DNA of 64,000 bases. Source: Sanguinoderma infundibulare (Eukaryota > Basidiomycota > Agaricomycetes > Polyporales > Polyporaceae). A program made the translations under genes and the position numbers. The stretch spans positions 2,046,001 through 2,110,000 of the forward strand of contig JAVLRN010000003.1 in assembly GCA_032821775.1 (NCBI GenBank). The letters are read 5' to 3'. Position 1 is the stretch's first letter; each line of letters opens with the position of its first letter. This document shows, piece by piece, positions 11,617-22,059 of the stretch. The notes beneath the pieces are model-generated. The model worked only from the letters and a program-made list of their open reading frames with translations. It was not told the origin of the DNA and did no database searches.

Positions 11617-14261
11617 TTACTTTTCCGGAACATGAACAGACAGCGTTGGCGCTGATAATTGTGATAGATAATCCTGAAAAACTGTCAGCCGACAGGCTCT
11701 CGGTCGCGAGGGTGCTACGGTACAAACCCTCAACCACCTCTCTCGTTGTTCGGGGACGTGATCGAACATCAAGTAACGCTTGTCGTTCTGTGGATCCACA
11801 ACGTCGTCAGCGCCTGCCAACGCCGAACGCGGTGCAGTTCACAACTCGCCTTGAGAACCTTGATCATCTCCTTCAGGTCGACACTCTTCGCGAGCGTTTT
11901 CATGTCGACCTGATCCTCCTCCGTGTCCTCGCCAATATCATCGTATTTGATGCTCGCATCAACGCCTTTTCCGCCGATCTTCCCAAGGCGCCCCCAGAAC
12001 TCGACGAACGCGTTCTCGGTCAGCATCTGGTCAAATGCTACTCGTGCTTCATGCGTCCGCCCCCTCTGCCATTTCTCAAATTCGTGCTCCAGCTGGTCCA
12101 CATTATACCCGAGCTTGGTTGCCGGAAGGGATGACATCAGTGATGCAACAGGGAGCGCGGTGAACGCCGCATCCAATCCCGGCGCGTGCGATGCAAACAG
12201 CGCATGAAGGTTCGCCAACTGCTTGGCACGGAGCGTGTTGACATGAGCATGGAACAGATGCAATTGCTGGTTGAGCGGTAGCGGCGAGTTGACGAAACGT
12301 GGGTCTCTCTGCAGCTGCCGTTGGACAGCATCCCAAGAGGCCTGTGGGGCAGAACCAGGAACATCTTAGCAATCTGCTCGAGTGAGCACATCTGGCATAC
12401 CTGTGGGTCCCGGATGGCATCTGTGAGCATGGTCCTAAACAATATAGCAATGGATTCGTGGTCAGTGGCGCCAAGCAACGGATAGCTGAATGCAAATGTA
12501 CGCGCGCACCTGAACTCTAATTCTCCCTCCTCCTTCGTCAGACCTAGCTTTGAACGGTCGATCTCTGCCTCGAGCTTGGAGCGCTCCGCCTTGACCTTCT
12601 CTTCGCGTTCCTTAACAGCGCGCTCCTTGCGTTCCTTACGCCGGCGGTCTCGTTCTTCTTCGTCGTCCTCGGCTGCTGGACCGGATTGACCCTGTGTAGT
12701 CGGAGATTGCGACTCCGGCCCAGGTTCTGATGCGTCCGCCTTAATGTACGTATTGAACAATTCTTCACGCAGCGACGACGACCCCACCGCATCGTACCGT
12801 GGGTCTGCAGTAAGGTTCTTCTTGATCTGCGAAAGAATTGTTCAATTATTACGGGCCGACCATATGAACGATAACAGCGTCGTACCTCCTTCCACACAGC
12901 ACCACGCTTCGCCAGGCCACTTTCCCTGAGTAGCGCGAAAAAGTCCGCTTCAGCCTTTTGCGCTGCAGCTCGTTTCTCTGCAAATGGACCCTGAGTCCTG
13001 TGTAACACTGACACCAATGTAGACCCTCACGTTCGCCGAGCTCTTTGAGATGATCCCTAAAACGCTTCTCACGTTCCCTCTCATCTCTACCCCAGCCGTA
13101 GAAGCGGCGGTCCTTTTTCCATTGCCGACGCCATTCGGTCCAGCTCGTCCGGGTGCTCTTCACCTCCTCTCTCAGTAGACGTTCGAACTCCTGACGAGGG
13201 TCCAGTGTCTCCTTGTCGACCTTCACTTTCGACTGTCGGAGCTCACGCGCCCGGTCGCGGCAGTACTCGTCGAACGCCTCCCGCCTTGCAGATACAGAGG
13301 GAAGGAGGACATATCGAGGGTCCGAAACGAAGAGCGGTAATGATGTGTCCCAAGGATGCAGAGGGTTGATGTCCTTCTCCCGAAGAAGTGTCTGAGAGAG
13401 CCAGAGTCAACCATGAACAGCACCGCAGTAGCGAAGCAGCGCACCTTGAACAACGCTTTCGCCTCGTCCAGCGACAAATCCACGCGTTCCGGCATGTTCA
13501 GCTGAGCAGAGCCCTTCTGCTTCTCCGCCTCCTTGAGCTTGCGAGCCTCCTCCTCTTGTCGCTTCCTCTCTTCTTCCTTCCTCCGTTCCTCTTCTTCAGC
13601 CTCCGCCGCCAGCTGAGCGGCGGCCTCTCGCTGCCACTCTTCCTCGTCGCTCTCCTCTTCATCCTCCTCCTCCTCCTCCTCTTCCTCCTCTCCGTCATCC
13701 ACCTTCGCCTTCTTCGTCACCACCACCTCGTCCACAGGCACCGGCTCCTCAGCCTTCCGCTTCCCCACCATACCCGCAACCTCGCTCTGTATCCTCTCCA
13801 CCTCCCTCGCCCGCTCCGCCTCCCGCTCCTCCGCCTCCCTCGCCTTCTTCGCCGCCTCCTCCCTCTCCAGCGCCTCCACCGCGTCCTTGATCTCCTCCGG
13901 CACGGTCCACACGCTCCGCTTCTCGCCCGTGTGCGTGTAGAACGTGTTGCCCTCGGTCGTGATCACCCGTAGCCACGGCGTGCCGGGGACGGGTGTCTTC
14001 ACGAGCGGCTTCTCCTTCTTCGCCTTCTTCGCGGGCACCGGCACCGCAGCTGGAAAGACGGGCAGCACGGGCAGCGGTCGCACGTACGTCGACTCTTGCG
14101 TGTGCGCGTTGTAGTAGTAGGTCTGGCCGGTGGGACCTGAAGACGGAGCGCTTGAGTGAACACGATGCAGACTGCGAGCGTAAACGGCACATACTGGCGT
14201 GTTCCGTCCATCCTGGTGGCAAAGGCGGCGGCACGAATCCAGGGGGAGGTACAGCAGCCAT
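11617..14261 (-). CDS. WW and FF domain protein, TCERG1/CA150-like transcription elongation-splicing factor
   Basis: Start taken at the ATG 14259-14261 (MAAVPPPGFVPPPLPPGW); an in-frame ATG at 14325-14327 would add 22 residues. The stop is at 11617-11619. The WW domains are LPPGWTEH...GQTYYYNAHTQEST and PWLRVITTEGNTFYTHTGEK. Next comes a Glu/Ala/Arg-rich coiled stretch with an almost pure Glu/Asp run (about 13650-13720, made by a cct/ctt microsatellite), then about six FF modules. Clear ones are LDEAKALFK...DPRYVLL, FERLLREEV...KKDRRFYGW, ADFFALLRES...DPRYDAV and KVLKADKRYLMFDHVPEQR. The family couples RNA polymerase II phospho-CTD to splicing factors: WW domains bind proline-rich SF1-type ligands and FF domains bind phosphorylated CTD. 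The nuclear role is inferred from family. Several short introns interrupt it. Confidence 0.87.
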
Positions 14262-14538
14262 TTCGGTGTTAGGGTAGAGGTAGAGATACAGCGGCTCCTT
14301 GAAGCGCCAAGGAGCAAAGTCCGTCATTTGGGCGCTTGAACGGGCCCTAATTCTGCTGTCACCAACCGCTGTGATCCCAAGAACGAATCCATTCCAATAA
14401 ATTACTATGTACTTTCTTTTGATACATGATCCGCGTACAACATACCAGTCGTACGCAGTCCTACATCATGACCATTTTCCCACGTACGAATCATGCGCGC
14501 ACGGAACCCGTTGTTCCTTGCAGGCAACTTGAACCGGC

Positions 14539-17500
14539 TCAGAGCTCGTCGCGCTGCTTCATCTCAAAGGGAATCTGCTTGACAGGGTTCCCGAGCTCGT
14601 CGACCTGTTCGACCTCCCACGTAAACTTGCCGTGGCCCGACTGCTCGAGCTGCTCGATCGGATCCGGCTCGGGCTCGTCTGCGTTGGGCGGGAGCTCGGG
14701 ATCGACGGGCGGCGCGGGCTTGACGGTCGTGTCCGTCGGTGCGGTTTCCGACACGCCGAGCGAGCGGCGGAGGATGCGGTCGACACGCGTGAAGAAGCTG
14801 TTAAAGAGCGTCTCATGAGCACACGAGTCCGATTATTATCGACGTGCGAGAACGGGAGCACTCACTCGTTGGAATCTGTGACGGCGAAGCCGGAGCGAAC
14901 GAGTGCACCGTCGACGAGGACGGTCGCGACCTCGCGGAGCTCATCCTCGGCCTCGATATCCCGACCCTCCTCCTCAGCGGGCAATTGCTCGATGCGACGG
15001 AGGAGACCCTCGATGAGCGGCGAGCGGGGGTTGATCTCGAGCACCTTCTGCTTCCTGGCGAACTCCCACATGTGCTTGTGGTTCGCCTGCGCGTGCGAGG
15101 AGCCTGCCGAGCGGTTGTGTCAATTGAGTCACGGAACGTATGGGAGGATGGGGGCTCACTGATAAGCTTCTCGAGGTTAGCAGTGTAACCAGACTCGTCC
15201 GCGACGATGGCGCAAGAGCTGATGACAAGACGGTTGGAGACGACAACTGTCGAGTGCAAGTTGAACAAACTTGTGTCGGAAATGCAACAAAGGGCTATGG
15301 CAAGGACGTACCATCACGAGCCGCGCCCTTCTCGCGGACCTCCTTACGGAGCCATTCGATGAGGGGCTGGAACTTCTCGGTCAGGGCAGCCTGCTCGGCC
15401 TTCTCTTCCTCAGGATCTGCCTCTGTCAAACGGGTCAGTTCAGAACTCATGCTCGGACAAAGAAAGGGCAAGGGAAACGCACCTTCGTCACCGAACTTCA
15501 AACCGGCTTTAGCGACGTCCTGGAAGCCAATCTTCCTGTAAACGCCGTCAGTCGCCAGCCCAACCATCAGGGGATTTCATGCAAGACTGACTTCCAGCGA
15601 CGGATATTGGTGATGAACACCTCGTCCAGAGAGTCACCCAAGAGCAATACCTCGTATCCACGCGCGTGGAGCTTCTCAATGAACACGCTCTTCGCGAGCT
15701 CCTGCGGCGTCTTGCCCATGTCCGCAAGGTAGAAGATCTGGTTCTGCCCCTGCTTCTTGTTCTCGAGGTACTCGTCCAAGCTCGTGCTGTTGCGCTGGTT
15801 CGTCGGGAACCTGACCAAGTTCACGAGCTTCTCGCGGTTCTTGAAGTCCTCGACTGCACCGAGCTTGAAGACGTTCCCGAACGTCTCCTGGATCTTCTCC
15901 CACTTCTCTACGTCATCGTCCTGGAGGCGTCCGAGGAGCTGAAGGAGCCGACGAAGGATAATGCCGCGGAGCTGCTTGAGGAACGCGTTGCTCTGGAGCG
16001 TCTCGCGCGAGACGTTGAGCGGGAGGTCGTCGGCGTCGACGACGACCTTGACCCAGTTGGCCCACTTGGGGAGTGCGTCTTCGCCGAGGTCGGATGTAAT
16101 GAACACGCGCTTGACCATGAGGCGGATGTCCCTGGTCACGCTCTGGAGCGGGTTCTGCCAGTAGCTGTCGTCGAGCCTCGAGGGTACGAAGATGATCGCG
16201 CGGAAGGAGACGCCTGAACCCGAGTCGCCCTGGAAGTGGTGCCAAGTGAGGGGCTTCTGGAAGTCCTTGAACGTTGCCTGGTAGAAGCTCTCGTATTCCT
16301 CATCGGAGATCGTCTTCGGGTCACTGCAAGGCGGAGCGGATCAGGGACCAAATCACGGCGATAGCACCCCAAGAAAAGCGTTTACCGCATCCAGATTGGA
16401 GGCTGGGAGTTGAGACGAATGAACTCATCGACCAAGATTTGCTTCGTCTTGGGGGTCTTCTTCGGTTTCTCCTCGGCCTCCTCGGTGACATCCTCGATCA
16501 CAGCTTCATCCTCGTCAACGTCAGCCTTTGGAATTTCCTTGACCTCAGGCTTCTGCTCTGTTGCGGCTGCCTCCTCAGCTTCCTGGTCAAGGATGAACTC
16601 GACACGTTTGCTGGCGAGGTAGATAGGGAAGGTGGTCGAGAACGACGAGTGTTTGTTGCTGCATGCGAAATGTCATGTAGAGCCTGGTCAAGGAGCGATC
16701 ATGGATGGACTTACACCAAGTCAGTGATGGTTTGTTCGTTCAGGTACTCCACGGCGTCACCCTTGAGGAAGAGCGTGATTTCGGTGCCGCGACCGAGGGT
16801 GTTGCCACGAGGGTCGGAGTAAATCTCGAACGAGTTCTCGTCCGCGCCAGAGCTGAAGACGTATTGTGCAGGGTCCAGGTTCTTTGAAGACTTGGCGGCA
16901 AGAGAGGCAACCTGGACACGGTCGGCAACCAAGAAACTGACAGAGGCCGGTTAGGAAATGCGCAGATTTGACTTTGAACTGGAACGCACCTGGAGTAAAA
17001 GCCAAGACCGAAGGCACCGATCAAATTACCATTACCGGACGTGTCGCTCTCTGCCCTTGAGAGGAACTCGGAGGTGCCAGACTTTGCGAGAGTACCGAGG
17101 TTGTTCTTGAGCTCGTCCGGAGTCATGCCGATACCAGTGTCTGCAAGAGGGAGTGAAGAGAGGACGTTGTGTGTATGGGAGGAGACATACCGGTAATGAT
17201 GAGACGTCCCGCGCCATCGGCATCCTTGACGGCTTTGATGGTGATGTTCATCTGCTCGGCGCCGGTGAGGACATCGGGCTCGGTGAGCGAGGTGAGACGA
17301 AGCTTCTCGAGGGCATCGTTTGCGTTGGAGATCAGTTCGCGGAGGAAGACGTCCCTAGATACCCGTCAGAACTCTGTGCCTCCAAGCCTCGGAATAATAA
17401 AACGAACCTGTGCGAGTACAGGCTGCGGGAAGAGGCATGTGAGTTGGTGTTCGAAGACGTGGGGTCTGGCAAGTGTGTGCTTACCTGTCAATGACAATCT

Positions 17501-17670
17501 TGCGGAGGCGAGCGACGTCACTCTGTAGAGCCAGTGGTCAGAGCCCTTCACAGTCGGCTGCATGGCGCATGTTGAGGACGAACCTGATAGGCGTGTGTCT
17601 CGTGGCCCTGCTGGGCGAAGGCAGAGAGGGCGAAGACGCCGAGGCCAAGGACGGTTCGGAACAGCCGCAT
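14539..17670 (-). CDS. Endoplasmin / GRP94, ER-resident Hsp90 chaperone
   Basis: The start is the ATG at 17668-17670, opening a clear signal peptide ([21 protein letters not shown]). The stop is at 14539-14541 after QRDEL, an H/KDEL-type retrieval signal, so the protein is retained in the ER lumen. The ATPase domain shows the Hsp90 motifs [16 protein letters not shown] and [10 protein letters not shown]. The middle domain shows [17 protein letters not shown] and the [13 protein letters not shown] block, and the C-terminal dimerisation part includes the [17 protein letters not shown] segment. An acidic Glu/Lys/Pro-rich linker separates N and middle domains, as usual for Hsp90. About ten short introns are present. 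The role is ATP-dependent folding of secreted and membrane proteins. The upstream gap holds a possible ER-stress element at 18023-18033. Placement next to other nuclear and secretory genes looks ordinary. Confidence 0.96.
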
Positions 17671-18022
17671 GGCTGGTTGGTAGGCCGAGAGCGACGCTGG
17701 ACGAGCGTGGGCTGGGGTGGGTATTAAGTTGGGCAAGAGCTGGCAGTGGGTATATGTAGCCGAGCAGCGGTTTACCGCGGACTGGCCGCGCCTCTGTCTA
17801 CTGACGTGTCACCATCAACGACGACGTACTCCAAGACGCGATCACGAGACCCGTCCTTCTCGCACTCACCGGTATACTACTCGCCTTCGGGTAGTAGTCG
17901 AAAATCCTTAGAACAACCATAACCTACTCTGCCTACGAGCTCTGCTAGCTTTCGTTGTTCTTTCCTTTATCTGCTCGATGTATTTTTGCCTTCTGCAAGT
18001 CGTCACTTTGACGCCCATGTGT

Positions 18023-18033
18023 ATTGGGCCACG
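18023..18033 (+). promoter_or_regulatory. Possible ER-stress response element (ERSE-II-like, attgg-n-ccacg)
   Basis: The bases attgggccacg match the mammalian ERSE-II pattern attgg-n-ccacg exactly, and run into a cacgtg palindrome. A second gacgtgtc word lies at about 17805. Both sit in the 526-bp divergent gap, 353 bp and about 135 bp before the GRP94 start codon. GRP94 is an unfolded-protein-response target in animals, and yeast Hac1 binds related acgtg cores. Use of this site in a basidiomycete is inference only. Confidence 0.35.
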
Positions 18034-18196
18034 TGCTACTTCCTTTGTGAAGGTTAGCGGCAGGGCAAGCGACTCCTCCTCTCGGGCTAAGTTAAAGCTT
18101 GGGCTAAGGCAGGCGGCTTGCGTCTCGCAACTACTCGCCCGTCGATCTATATACCAACCCCTCTCGTATTCGCAGGTTTCTCGCAGATTGTAAAAC

Positions 18197-21100
18197 ATGG
18201 CCGCCGCGTTCTCTCGCCTCCAACTCGCTGCCGCTCTGATCGGTGCGTGTCCTCCCTTGCCTCACCCTAGCAATCCCCTCTCATCTCACTCTACTCTCCA
18301 GAGTACGACAATGACAGCGAGGACCCGTTAACACCGCAACGCTCAGCACAAGAGAGCGCCATCTTCCTTCCTTTCCGCAACAGACCCATCCGCCCCCCTC
18401 CCCCCGAGCGCAGGAGCGCTGACTATCTCGGAGTAGCCCTTCCCAGCGAGACCGCCAGCATTGCGCCCCGTGAATCTCTTGCATTCGACCGCAACACACG
18501 TTCGTCCATCGATGCACTTCGCAACCCCTTTGCACGCGACTCCACCTACGATGGGCTCGATTTCGAAGACGACGAGCAAGGTATGGAGGTCGACCTCGCT
18601 TCCTGGGGACTCGACGCCCTCGTAGACAAGGACAAAGAGAAAGACAAGGCCAAGCAGCGCAGAAGGGCCAAGTCCGACGCTCTACCCAATCCCCATGACG
18701 GTCTACTCCCGAACCCGCATGATGGCGTTCTACCCAACCCTCACGATCGTGTAGCACGCACTGGGCGTCCCCAACATGCACGAACGATGAGCATGAATAT
18801 GCTCAACGGCCTCGGCGATGGCGGTGCGTTCCTCGATTCAACTCCTACCTCTCCCCAACTTGGTCCTCGCAGGCACTCCATTGGTGACCCCTTGGATGCT
18901 CCTACCGCCCACTCGGATGAGCCTATCCTCCCCCCGCGTTCCCGTAGCCCATCCGCACATGTACTTATCGACAACCTCGCTCTCCCCGCCCCTTTGCACT
19001 CTGTCCCCTTCCCCTCCAGAGAAACCGTTCGCACTCCGTCGCCCGCTGGTGATAGGCGCAGCCGCACCCTTAGCATGACTTCGCGCGCGATGCTCAATGA
19101 CGAACCGGAATCCGACAATCCGTTCGCAGTTCGCCCGCCCTCTCCGAGCCGCATGTCCCGCTTCGACCCCAAGGTGCAGCAGCATGCCCGGTCCTTATCT
19201 CATGCCACCCTAGGCACGCAAATGATGCTCAATGACGTCGACCCAGAGCCCGACGCGATGCCGCCTCCTCGCGAGCGACGGTACTCGCGTATAGACCTCA
19301 TGCGGCCCAAGGTACTTATCATGCCCAGTCCTTTGCAAAGTGCTCCCCTGGCTCCAGGCCCAAATCAAGACCTTCGGACGCGTGAAGGCTTTGAGCTGTC
19401 CACCGACGGACGACCGCTGCCCTTCGGCGCCAAGGCCGCGCGGAGGGCGTCGACGTCCCTCTCTGTCATGGAGCCGGGAGCACTGGCTCCTGTCGCGTCA
19501 AACTCGTTCACGCCGAACCCCAGGAGCAGCTTGACGCTCTCTCAACTCACGTTCCGCAATAACCTCCTCGTCGATGGCCAGCGCGACGTTGCGTATGCTG
19601 ATATCGAGGGGCATTTGAAGCGTGCTACCGAGGAAGGGCAGCAGATTGAGGACGAACCGGAACCGGAACCCGAGCCTGAGCCTGAGGTGCCCATCGTTCA
19701 GGTCGACGAGCCGACTGGGCCCAAACGGCCTGCTGGCAAACTTTACGGGCGAAGTCTTATTGACGACCTTGAAAAGCGCAAAGCTGACATGCGTGGAAAG
19801 CAGAGGTAAATAATCTTTAACACTTTACTCCACATGGATTAGAACTGACTTTTGCTCGTAGGGTATTCCGTGGCGACGACCGGCCATCCATGATGGCCCG
19901 CTCTCAACTCCAACGCTCGAGTACACTCATCACCCCGGACGATCTCAAGCGTCCGCAATCGCAGCACCTGAACTCGTTCAACTCGAGCGTATCTCGTCGC
20001 AACTCTGCGAACGCGAAGACGCTGCTCGACTTCGACGACGAGATACCCGGTGCGCCGCGCCAGAGTCTCCATCCCGGTGGACTCGGCCCAACGGGCGGCA
20101 CCCGCTCCGTGTTCGGCGTGGACACCCTGTGGGAGCGCGAGCTTGCGAAGCTCAAGGTCATCGAGGAGCAGGAGCGCAAGGACGCAGAGGAGCGCGCCCA
20201 ACGCGAGGCCGAGGAGGACAGGAACCCCAAGAAGGGCAAAAAGAAGAAGAGCAAGGGCAAGGAGCGAGAAGGGGCTACCGCCGTCACCGTTTCCCCAATG
20301 GCAAGTTTCTCAACCCAACCTACGTCCCCAGTACCCGAGGAGCCCTCAGCGCCACCTGTCCTGCCCGCCATCCCAAAAACGATCGTCAGGCGCGCGCCTC
20401 CGCCCCCCGGAGACGACGACGAGGAGTCCGAGGATGGCAGCGACGCGAGCGAGGCGCCTGCGCTGCCTCGCCCACAGACCTCGGGCTGGCACTCCGACGA
20501 GGACGAGGGGCCCCGGCGGACGACTGGCACCGGTCCGCGCTACCCGATCACGGCAGGAGGCGGTCCCCCGCGCCTGCCCCAGATTGGGGGCGCGGACGCC
20601 GACGACAGCAGCGAGGAGGACGTGCCGCTCGTCGCGACGATCGGCCGGGCGGCGCAGCGGCAGGCGAGGTCGCGCGCGGGCGGCGACGACAGCTCGGACG
20701 AGGAGCAGCCGCTGTCGGTCCTGCTCGACAAAACGAAGCAGAAGCTCCCGTCGATGAGCGCCAGCAGCCTCTCTCCGCGCGGCGACGACGACGATGACGA
20801 CGACGACAAGCCGCTCGGGCTCCGCGTCTCGCGCGCGTTCGGGACCTCCATCCACCCCTCCAGCGCGGGCGGGGACGGGGACGAGGACGAGGACGACAAG
20901 CCTCTGGGTCTGCACCCGGACCAGCTGCGCAAGTCGCAGTTCGTGATGGCCCAGGTGCAAGCACATCAGCAACAGCAGCAGCAGATGTTCGCGCAGGCGC
21001 AGATGGCGCAGATGGCGGCCGCGGCGCACCAGTCGATGATCTTCGGGAACCCGGCCATGATGGGCTCGGGCTTCTTTGCGCCCCCAATGGCGGCCGCCCC

Positions 21101-21212
21101 GATGATGGTGTACCCCCAGCTGCCGTCGACACCGCCCCCGGTCCAGGACGCCTCAAAGTTTGGCCGCGTCGACAAGTGGCGGCACGACGTCGCCGTCGAG
21201 GGCGAGCGGTGA
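18197..21212 (+). CDS. Large disordered protein with LPNPHDG and acidic-PL repeats, function unknown
   Basis: The start is the ATG at 18197-18199 (MAAAFSRLQLAAALI). Introns are 18243-18301 and one after 19808 ending at the tag before 19861. The stop is at 21210-21212. I do not recognise a domain. About 900 residues are mostly low-complexity and rich in Pro, Ser, Arg and acidic residues, so intrinsic disorder is expected. Features: three tandem eight-residue copies of LPNPHDG-x (18685-18752); an EPEPEPEPEPEV run; a Lys/Glu coiled-coil-like stretch ELAKLKVIEEQERKDAEERA; four spaced acidic motifs ending in PL (EEDVPLVATI, DEEQPLSVLL, DDDKPLGLRV, EDDKPLGLHP); then a Gln-rich segment and a Met/Ala/Pro-rich tail. 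The short hydrophobic N terminus could be a weak signal, but more likely is not. It is transcribed divergently from GRP94. Confidence 0.75.
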
Positions 21213-22059
21213 TCTTGAGCTTCTTGGACTGGTTTTCTTTCATGCCCTTCCCGGGGCTCTCGGTCTCGGTCTGTCTCCGTTTCATTTTCAGTTGGTAGGC
21301 CTCGCATGGCCGTGGACTCGGATCTGTCATCGTCATTGAACGGTTTTTGTTAGCCTCAGCCCCATCCCTCCGGATCCGTTTTAGGCCCTCCTTCTCGCTG
21401 TTCTGAACCTTGCTCTCCCTTTGGCTCTCGCTATCTCCCCCTTACTCCACTCACCGTTAATTTCCGGCTTTCCGCAGAACTGCCGTCCTTTCATATGACC
21501 ATTCCAACGTCCCTCGCGCTCGCCTGCAGTATCAGTGTTGGCATCCGGCCGTCCATGCATATGGCTGGACAATGCACATGAGCCTCCTCCGGCCATATCA
21601 TATCCATATCTTGCAGCAAGAGAATACAGTAATAATTGTAGAATGTCCGCGGCGATTAACTATGGGTGGAAAAAAAAACTACAAGATTCGTGGGACATCA
21701 ATGATCATGGCGGAGAGTGATGGTACCGGAAGGAAGCGCGATAGCGGTATCTCGATAAAGAAAAGCAATGCGACAGTGGGTAAGTGTACTGAAAATATTC
21801 CAGGTGGTGCTGTACAGGTAACCGGCTCATAAGTCTCAGCCACGCATGTGGCCATTGAGAAAGGGGATGTATTGCGTGTGGGATGGGGAGGGGAGGGGGA
21901 GGGGGGATGAGAGGGAGAGATGTGTCTGACTTGTAACTAACTAGGCGAGATCCAATATGGTCTGGAGCATAATGCATAAATAATCAAGGTCCGTACTGTG
22001 CTGACTTGAGATCGCGTGTGCACATAATAACAACATGCTCATCGGGAACCCTCCCCCCG
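21213..22059. other. Intergenic between convergent genes
   Basis: The 3' flanks of the disordered-protein gene and of the kelch gene meet here. There is an a-run at 21668-21677 and a G-rich purine tract at about 21880-21920. No coding frame is convincing. Confidence 0.5.

Noticed and set aside
13388..13972. Plus-strand Leu/Arg-rich frame of 194 codons
   Set aside because: Antisense shadow of the acidic Glu/Arg coiled region of the TCERG1-like gene.
15666..16217. Plus-strand frame of 183 codons
   Set aside because: Antisense shadow of the GRP94 middle domain, where codon bias keeps the opposite strand open.
20346..21336. Minus-strand frames of 227 and 262 codons
   Set aside because: Antisense of the acidic-repeat protein; Arg/Pro-rich artefacts of GC-rich codons.
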